Assembly (NCBI RefSeq): GCF_905475345.1
Contig: NC_066589.1
Location: forward strand, 1,372,501 to 1,436,500
DNA: 64,000 nucleotides
Source of the DNA: Vespula vulgaris
Taxonomy: Eukaryota > Arthropoda > Insecta > Hymenoptera > Vespidae
Reading direction: 5' to 3'
Shown here: in pieces, positions 49,810 to 58,800 of the stretch
Layout: each line of letters opens with the position of its first letter
Numbering within the stretch: position 1 is the stretch's first letter
Notes under the pieces: generated by a model
Databases searched by the model: none
What the model was told of the DNA's origin: nothing
What the model saw: the letters and a program-made list of their open reading frames with translations, nothing else
Made by a program: the position numbers and the translations under genes

Positions 49810-52800
49810 TATCCGGTAATCTTTTAATTAAAAAATCTTTAATAAAGAATAAAACATCGAGTGTCGTTGACCTCCATGGTATTCAACGTTTTAAACATAT
49901 TCTTTTTCTCTTTGTTAATATTATATGTTGTTCATTTAGAGAATGGAATTGCAGTCGACAAGGTAATAAATATTGTTTATTTTTTTGTTGAGATAGAGAA
50001 ATGTCATGAAGGTAGATATATATTCTCGTAATCATATTTGTCGTAGAGAAGGATGGAAAAGGGAAGGAAGGAGATAGATATAGAGATAGAGAAGGGGAGA
50101 GTGGGAGAGAGAAAAATGGAGAAGGGAAGATGGAAGGGTCGCGGTGACTCTTTGCGAAAAAAATGATCCTTTTTCCGTGCCACAAGAGGATAAAGGCGAA
50201 CGCTCTTTATTAGCTTACGTTGGATCCTTCCGACGTCCTCCTGTATTTCCTCGAGCGTTAAACATTAACTGCTAGAGATAATTCCTAAAACGGTATATAA
50301 TGGTTGACTGCGATAACGACTTACTCGGTAGATGAGTTTTTTTTCGTTAATTAATGATAAAGAAAGCTCTTATAATAATTACCTACATAGGTATATTTTT
50401 ATCTACCAGCAATCCAGTTCTTTATAATTTAAAAAAAAAAGAAAAAGACATGAATTTCTCAGACGCTCGATCATACGTACTTTGCTTGCATGCATTTTTT
50501 TGTAATTATTTTATATTACGTCATTTAAATTAAATCATATCGTAGTATACGATATAGATTATATATGCATTTCGAAGTAAAAATTTCGTAGTAAAAATTG
50601 ACTGTAAGAAAATATCGTTTCCTTTTTACTCCTTTATAGAAAGAAAAATTATTGTCTTATCGTTCGTTCTTTATCATTAATTTAAGGATTCTTATTTTTA
50701 TTCTCTCACGTTTGATTCATTTTGTTTTTCTTTTTTTCTTCTTTATCGTACATTTCAAATGGATGTTACGCATACGTAGATACGTACGTAAAAGTTCAAA
50801 GGTCTCCAAAGAGTTTTTCGCTTAGCATAGCAGTTTCAGCAAAAGACTCGTTAGTTCGGTACGGGACTCCATTGTATTCCTCGTAGGAATCTCGTTTCTT
50901 CGGGAAATGGCACGATGTAGTTCGGTACAGGGTACAGACACGACGGCAATTACGGTCATTAACGGGTAAATGCACGGCACTTGCGTCAGATATTTGATAA
51001 CGTCATCGCTGAATTTTCAAGCGTCTCGCGGAATTCACCTGACTAACGTTACTTTGATTACTTGCGTACTTAAATGCGAGCATTCTCGAAAGTCAAGCCA
51101 TTTGAATAAGTTTCTCGTTTCGTCGCGACGCTTTCAGTTGTTTGACTTTTATACCTCGATCTTTCTCATTAAAACTCAACGTGTCAGCTCTGATCTAACT
51201 ACATTTAATTCATACTTTATTCAAAATTATTACAATCAGAAGATACTCGAGAAATATAATAAGATAATGCTTAACAAGTTTTCAAATTTCTTCGAACGTG
51301 AAATAAAAATAAGAAATCAAAAGGAAATCGAATCGTTTCGTTATCAATGGAGTAGATTCTGGAGTAGAATTTTTTACAAAAAAAAAAAAGTCATTACAAT
51401 CGATAAACCAACTGTTCGAAAAGAGAATCTTACAAAGTTGTATTTAAAAATATATTAAATTTGTTTCTGTATGAATTGAACAAAAAATTTGAAAAGAAAT
51501 CGAATGTCAACTGACGATAGAATTTTATTCTCTGTCGTGAATTGTTCTGATCGGAAATATTAATTCTTTTGAGATATGATGAATTATATTATTCGAAAAT
51601 TTTCTGTATTTCTTCGTTCGATATTGATTTGTCGATAATTAAACTGTCGTATTTATGAAACAAATTTTAGGTAAATGCAAATGGCGTCTTATCATTTGCA
51701 CGAGCAATGCAGAGGTTTTTTAACATTGCCTTCCCATTGGACGATCCGGTGATCGCACCACTCTACACGCACGTCGATACGAGAGCATCAGGAACGATTT
51801 ATTGGGCCGAGACGGATTCCCCGGAGGTTATTGCGAGAGCAGGTGGAATGATACGAAGCACGTTCAAGGATGCGCTCGATTTCGAACCGACCCACGTCTT
51901 TTTGACAACTTGGCTGGACGTTGGTTATTATAACGAAAATAACGATAAGGTGAACGTCCGATTTTTTTCATTTTACAAAGAAATTTAACAAAAAGAAAAG
52001 AGGAAAAACAAACAGAACATATCCGAAATTGTACAATTTTTATTTCTATCTCATTTGTATTGATTTGTTCTCATATTTTATATTTTGAATATTGCAATGT
52101 AAAAAGAGTTAGTATAAAATTAACTATTTATAAATTAAATTAAGTCATATATATCATAAATAACTATACAAAATATTACGAAAGATTATTTCAATAGTTG
52201 AAATTGTATCGAAAATTATTCTCGTAAATTACGTATGAGATTGAATCTTATATAATCAATCATTCGTTCTTAGGTTAATACTTATCAAGTAGCAATATCT
52301 TCGAATGGCACACATTCTTTCGTCGAATTATTATATCCAGAAAATGGAATTCAATGGATACAAGCGGAGTCACATCCCAGTGGATTGCCAGATGCCAAAG
52401 CTCAGGCTGGTTTTATGAGCGAGGGTCGAATAACAACGTTGCAAGGTTCAGGCACCGATCAGATTCAAAATGTCGACAAGTGAGTCCTAAAAAGATGTAT
52501 CGTAACAGAACCACAAAGGGAGAAGAAAACATTTAACAAATAGTTTCCTTCTTTTTCAATCAGATGGTCGAATATAAACAGACCAGGTCACTGGGTGTTT
52601 CAAGTTGGACCAATAGTTGAAGGCGAAGATGTCAAGACCCCTGATAGCATAGAAGGTAATTATTTTTATTAAAATATTATCCGCAAATATATCGTAATAA
52701 TCTTTGAAATAACAACATCTATATTCTTGATCAGATACCACAGGTGGTAGTCAAACACCGAGTTGCAGAACAGGTGCGACTACTTGTCACAGCAAAGCGA

Positions 52801-55800
52801 CTTGTATCGATTATGAAGTCGGATTTTGTTGCAGTTGTAAACAGGGATTCTTTGGAAATGGGAAATCTTGTCAACCGAATGGTAAGTTAATCGTTTAATA
52901 TGATTACTAAGCGTTTAATATGATTACTGCCATCACTTTTCTTTTCTGAGATAAAATCTCTAAAGGAATGTGTCGAAACTAAATAAATAAAACAGTTTTG
53001 AAACCCTTTTCATATCGTCGATGATAAAGATTTGTCATTCGAACTTTTGAAATGAAAGAGATCACTTTAGTTACGATTTAACCGTGTATTCGACTCCCTT
53101 CGTATCTTTCGAGCTCTTTTCTGATCACTAATTGACACCATCAAAGGATGCTCTTTGATGTAGCTCGTCACTTGACTACAAGGAATATTTTTAAATCTCC
53201 TTTCTTCGAAAAGATCTAGCTTTAACACAAGGCAACACTGTTTTCGTCGTCGAACAGATAAGTCTCTTGTAATAAGCACTCGAGTTACAACGAGTTCTCT
53301 CTGATCTATTCATAGTTTACGAGATCTCTTCGTTTCTTAGTAGACACTCGTAAAAGGTCGATGTTGGAGTACCGTAAAAACTTTTGAACGTTTACTTCAG
53401 TGAATTTCAGTTTAACGACCTTCGAAATATATCTAGAATAAGTTTTGTATCATTTTTAAAGAAGAAACGTAAAAGTGGTGTCTGTAAGAATGACGGACGT
53501 ATGATCCCAATGGAGCTCTCTTTTCCTTAAGATCGATTTTTCAGACGTACCACTTCGAGTAATCGGCCGTATCTCCGGTACGATCAACGAAATTGAATTT
53601 CCGTCGAGGGATCTTCAATGCTACGTGCAGACCAAGGATGGACGGACGTATACCGCTTTGTCGAGGGTTCCAGAAGAGATAGGCGCAAGTTTTCAGCTTC
53701 TAAGTAATTTAGGAGGAATAATTGGTTGGCTCTTTGCGAAGCCAGTCAGTGAAACAAAAAATGGATACGAGCTTACAGGTCTGAAATAATCAATTTCTCT
53801 TTGATCCTTCCAGTGTTATGATTGAATCAATCGTCAATAGGTCATTATAATACCAAAGTTATCCTTTATCAATTCATTTCATTCTGATGCAATGAGCTTG
53901 TTCGAATCAATCATGTGATCATAGATTCCCAAAGCTATCTCTAATCGATTTGTTCAATTCAGAAACAACCAAGCTTATTAGAATCAATCGTTTGATATCT
54001 CTCCAGGTGGTTTATTCAATCATACGGCCGAGCTTTTCTTTACCTCCACTAACGACAGAGTGACCATACAAAATAATTATCAAGGATTGGATGTCTTTGG
54101 ACAATTGAAAATGGAAGCAGAAATAACAGGAAAATTACCGTATTTGGAACCAGACGCTAGACTCGAGTGTGGTGATCACGACGAAGTTTATACGAGATCG
54201 GAACGTGGAATATTGCGTAGTCAGGGTGAAAGAAATTGTAAACTGATCAGTGGACACACTGAACGCGAATTGACCTTCACTCAGGATCAAATAATCGTTT
54301 ACAATGAATGTCCATATGCGGAGTATGATCCGGAAGAAGATACGGCTAGATTGAAATTTTACAGAGGTGTCACTACTTATGAAGCAAGAGAAGGAATAAT
54401 AAGATTTGCTGTTAATACAAAGATCGCACCTTTGGAAGAAGAGGATCCATGTATTCAAGGTAGAGAGACATGTGGAGAACATAGTTCTTGTGTCGTTGAT
54501 GAGGATAGTTTCAAGTGTGTTTGCAATCCTGGGTAAGTATAAAAAAGTATTGATTAAAATATATTATATTGTTAGTTAAGAAATTGGACGCTTAACAAAT
54601 TTTAACAAATTCACGATACGATTGAACCGATCGATCTATGTTTGCTAAGATATCAGTACCTTTACGAAGAAGATGGTAGCGCCATTTGCGTGGACGTGAA
54701 CGAATGCACTGCTGGTAATCACATGTGTTCTCCCGATGCTCAGTGTATCAATCAAGAAGGAAGTCACAGTTGTCATTGCCGACCTGGTTTTTCGGGAGAC
54801 GGTCGAGTTTGTGAGAGTAAGTTTAGTTTCTACATTTTTAACGATCGATACCTTAACGACTGTTGGTAACTTAACGAAGTCGTTGTCAAAATTGTAATTT
54901 TACAATTTCTTACTTGATCTTAGAGCTTCCTTCTTGCGAAGATATTCGTTGTCAAACGTACGAGCTGTGTATGATAATAGTAAATACACCAACTTGTATT
55001 TGTGCTCCTGGCTTCGATCAAACCGATCAAGGCTGTTACCCTGTTCAACATAGTAAGTTTTATTACCTACGGAGTAAATTTTACCTATATACGGTAACAT
55101 TATATTTTTCTTTTCTTTTCTTTTTTATTATTCATTTTTATTAGTTTCCTGCGATATCGAGAACAACTGTTCGCCCAATGGTATGTGCAGTTTCGATGGG
55201 GATAAGCAGAAGCACGTCTGTATTTGCTCGGCTGGTTACATCGGTAAGTTATCGATTTCATTGAATTCACGGATCATCGAATTTGATTGATTTCTTTGAT
55301 ACCAGGCGATGGATACAATTGTTATTCGGAAAACGATACGATAACCGAGGAACCACCGCAACCACAGTGTTTGATAGAAATGTGTTGGTGCCCACAAGGA
55401 TGGAGATTCCAAGATGATAATTGCATCAAAGAAGAGGAGGGTTATACAACCGTTGACTATATTCGAGATTGTAAGTTTTACAATTAATCGAATCCTCTAA
55501 TGAAATCACTTTGTTTCTTCGGATATGAATTTTTGGGATTTATACTGACTAAGGTAATTTTGATTAAATTCCTTCGCGAATTACGATTTACTTAATGCTC
55601 AAATTTTTGGCATGGCTGAACTAACTAGCATGTAGAATACCTTTGCTTGGTACTCGTTGAAATATGATATTATTTTGAATTCATAATGTTTGGAGTTTTG
55701 CATTAAATATATAATTTAAATCGATGGACTAGAATATGTATGCGCACATCTAATAGGATAGAAGAGTTAGAGGTTTTTTCAATGAACCAAGTGTCTTGCA

Positions 55801-58800
55801 AGTGTCTTGTACAATGATTATTAGTAACGATCTATGGTCTCTACTGCATCGTACGTTTTAGTATCGGCACGTCCACTTCCGGAATGTTTCGAGGACGACT
55901 GCGTATGTCCATGGGGATACGATTATGATCACCGAGAAGAGATTTGCATTCCTATACCAGGATTCAACCACGATACAATGGGTCCATCTGGATTTCACCG
56001 TACGATCCGCTCCCGCTAGGCTTGAGCAAGTTTAATCCACTAACAAACATTTCGATTGCTTTCGCATCTCATCCTTTTGATTTCTTTCGACGGTTTTTAT
56101 TCTCATTCTATTATTTTTATTTTCTTTTTCTTATTTCTTTATTACAAATGTAGTATAATTTCAGCGAAGATAAAATATTATCGTTTCTTGATCGTATTTT
56201 TAACTCCTTTTTTTTTTCTTTTTTTATACGAGTATTATTCATCATTGCTATCTTGCAAAAAGCAATTTGTCATAATTGCATCACGCTTGTCTTCAGCATC
56301 ATGCAACGTCGTGAACAGATGTCATCCCTATGCTCAGTGCGTCTACGTACCAAACACAGGCGATTACGAGTGTCGTTGCAATCCTGGATACGAAGGTGAC
56401 GGTATGGAATGCACGAAAACAGGTAAATTAAAACGATTAAAGCATCGTGTTTTCGATCGATGATTGGTACTCTACTTTAGAGATGAGTTCATACATTCAA
56501 GAGTTATATTACCCGAGGAATATACGTCGAGGTACGTCATAAAATTGATCATAAAAGGCAAAACAAACGTGTTATTTTCTGAACAGAGGTGTCCTGTGTG
56601 GAAGTCGACATATGCGATCCAAATGCTTCATGCCAACACGAGGAACCCATCGCAAAATGCGTCTGCAATCCTGGATACGAAGGCGACGGGACGACCTGCA
56701 GTCCTATTGGTGCATTGAATCATCCATTTTTGTTTTTTTTGTTTTGTTTTTTTTCTTCTCCTTCTTTTTGTACTTGAAATTCTTTAAATTCAATTTTTCG
56801 AATATATATATAAAGTTCATCGTCATTCTTTTTCCATTTCTTCTTAATTTTAGTGAACTTATATATACATAAATTATTTTGTTATTTTTGAAACGATTAG
56901 AAACGATTGATACAATATTTTGTTTAATTTTCTAGACGAATGCAACGATAATTCGGATTGCTTGAAGAACGAGAGATGCACGTATAATCCAACGAGTTCT
57001 CGCTACGAATGCACATGCAATGTAGGTTTCAGCATGGTCGACGGTCAATGCGTAGTAGCGGATTGTTCGACGAATCCATCGCAATGCCACGTTAATGCTC
57101 AATGTGTTTCCACTGGTGATGGTGGCTATAAATGCGTTTGCATCGCTGGATATCACGGTGATGGTGTACGACAGTGCGTCGAAGATCACATTGGTTGTAA
57201 TGTCGTATTCAATTGCGGAAGAAACGCAGCGTGTGGTTATAATCAGACGTCGACGAATTACGTTTGCATCTGTCAACCGGTACGTTGGAAATGAATTTGT
57301 TTAAATAAATAAGGAGTACGTTTTAATGCAACAGTATTAATTCGTTATTTGATAATTGTAAAATAATTTCTCCTTATTTATTTATCTTTGAAAAATTCTA
57401 CCTGAAGGTACGCAACTCTTCGTATGTATTTTATCGATAATGTTATTTCAAACCGGTAATGGTAGGCACGCATAAGCTTTTACCAAAAAGCTTTTATCAA
57501 AAATAAGATATTGCCTAAGGGTTTTAAAAAGAAGTTAAGATCGTTGATGGATAAACGTTCGAGAGATAATATTATCGACAAGGTAACATTTATTAAGACG
57601 AAATACGATAAACGAACGCGATCAATTATATTTCTAAAAATGATTAACGTCAAAAAATTACGAACAAGTTTTGTATCAGATTTTGTTTGTTCGTACAATT
57701 TCTTTTTGTTTGATTTAAAATTCTTACAACGATCGAGTGAAATTATTTTTAGGATATTTTGTTTTAAGTACGAATTCTTTCATTCAATTTTTCTCAAACG
57801 AAGAAATTTTGTCAATTTTTCGAAGATGTATTAAACATGTTTGTACGTTTGACTTTTAGGGTTATTATGGCGATGGTTTTACATGTCTACCTCAGTCATC
57901 CTGCAGACAAGATTCAAGCCTTTGCTCTTCGGATGCGAGTTGTGTATCAGCGGGAGACAATAAATTTGCTTGCGTTTGCAACGACGGCTTTACCGGTGAT
58001 GGTACCAACTGTCGACCGAGACCAAAACACGATGCAAATTTCCTTTTGGTGAATCAAGGAATGGCGACTTTGAGGATACCATTCGTACCGACTTCTGATA
58101 ATTTAGGAAATCCGATACACATAGCATACACGCAGATGTCTATCGCATTGGACATCGATTGTTTGGGTGGAAGGGCTTATTCAAGCGATATCACTGGTAC
58201 GAATGAATGATCTCTTTTTATTTTTGCAAAAAAATATTTGTTTGTTAGTAAAAAGCTAGTAAACAAAATTTATTAGAGTTAACGATGCAATATAATTGTT
58301 TATCACGTTTTCATTTTCTTGGACGTATACGTAATAATTATTTGTGCTTGTTCGTACGATAAACGTGATTGGATTAAAAGAAAAAAAGAAAAAATAGAAA
58401 AAAGAAAGAAAAAAAGGAAAAGAAAAAAGGAAATCCCTATTAAAAATGAAAACTCGTCTACGATAAACTCGATTGAAAATGAATAATTCGATCGTAAAAG
58501 GGAAGGCAAATTGCTCTAGCGAGATTTGTGATGGAGAAAATGAAACGCTAATGCAATGCAATTACACGTACGATGTAACTATTAATGTTTAAACGGTAGC
58601 GATTCAACGTGCATTGCAATAAACAGTGGAAGGTAGGGAATAATTCAGAAGGGAACGATCCCGTCGGTTCAATTTCTTCCTCGAGGACGAACACCAAGGT
58701 AATTCGATTATTAAATCGTGGGATTTTCGAGTGAACGACAATTACGATTCCACGTGATTTACGATCGACTTAGGTAAATTAAAAGGAGGGATTAAGGAAA

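Larger units (their letters stand above)
42500..51670. other. Nidogen intron 1 (9.2 kb)
   Basis: Separates the signal-peptide exon from the NIDO exons. It contains long CT and GA tracts (43297, 43508, 49270), TA tracts, a two-copy 119-bp duplication at 46299-46535, GC-richer islands near 42950-43100 and 46700-47000, and an unexplained 162-codon ORF at 50970-51458. Large first introns often hold enhancers; none is identified. Confidence 0.75.

Noticed and set aside
58649..58698. Exon-like 50-nt segment in nidogen intron 16 with acceptor and donor
   Set aside because: Including it puts exon 17 out of frame with an early TGA, and the propeller sequence is continuous without it.
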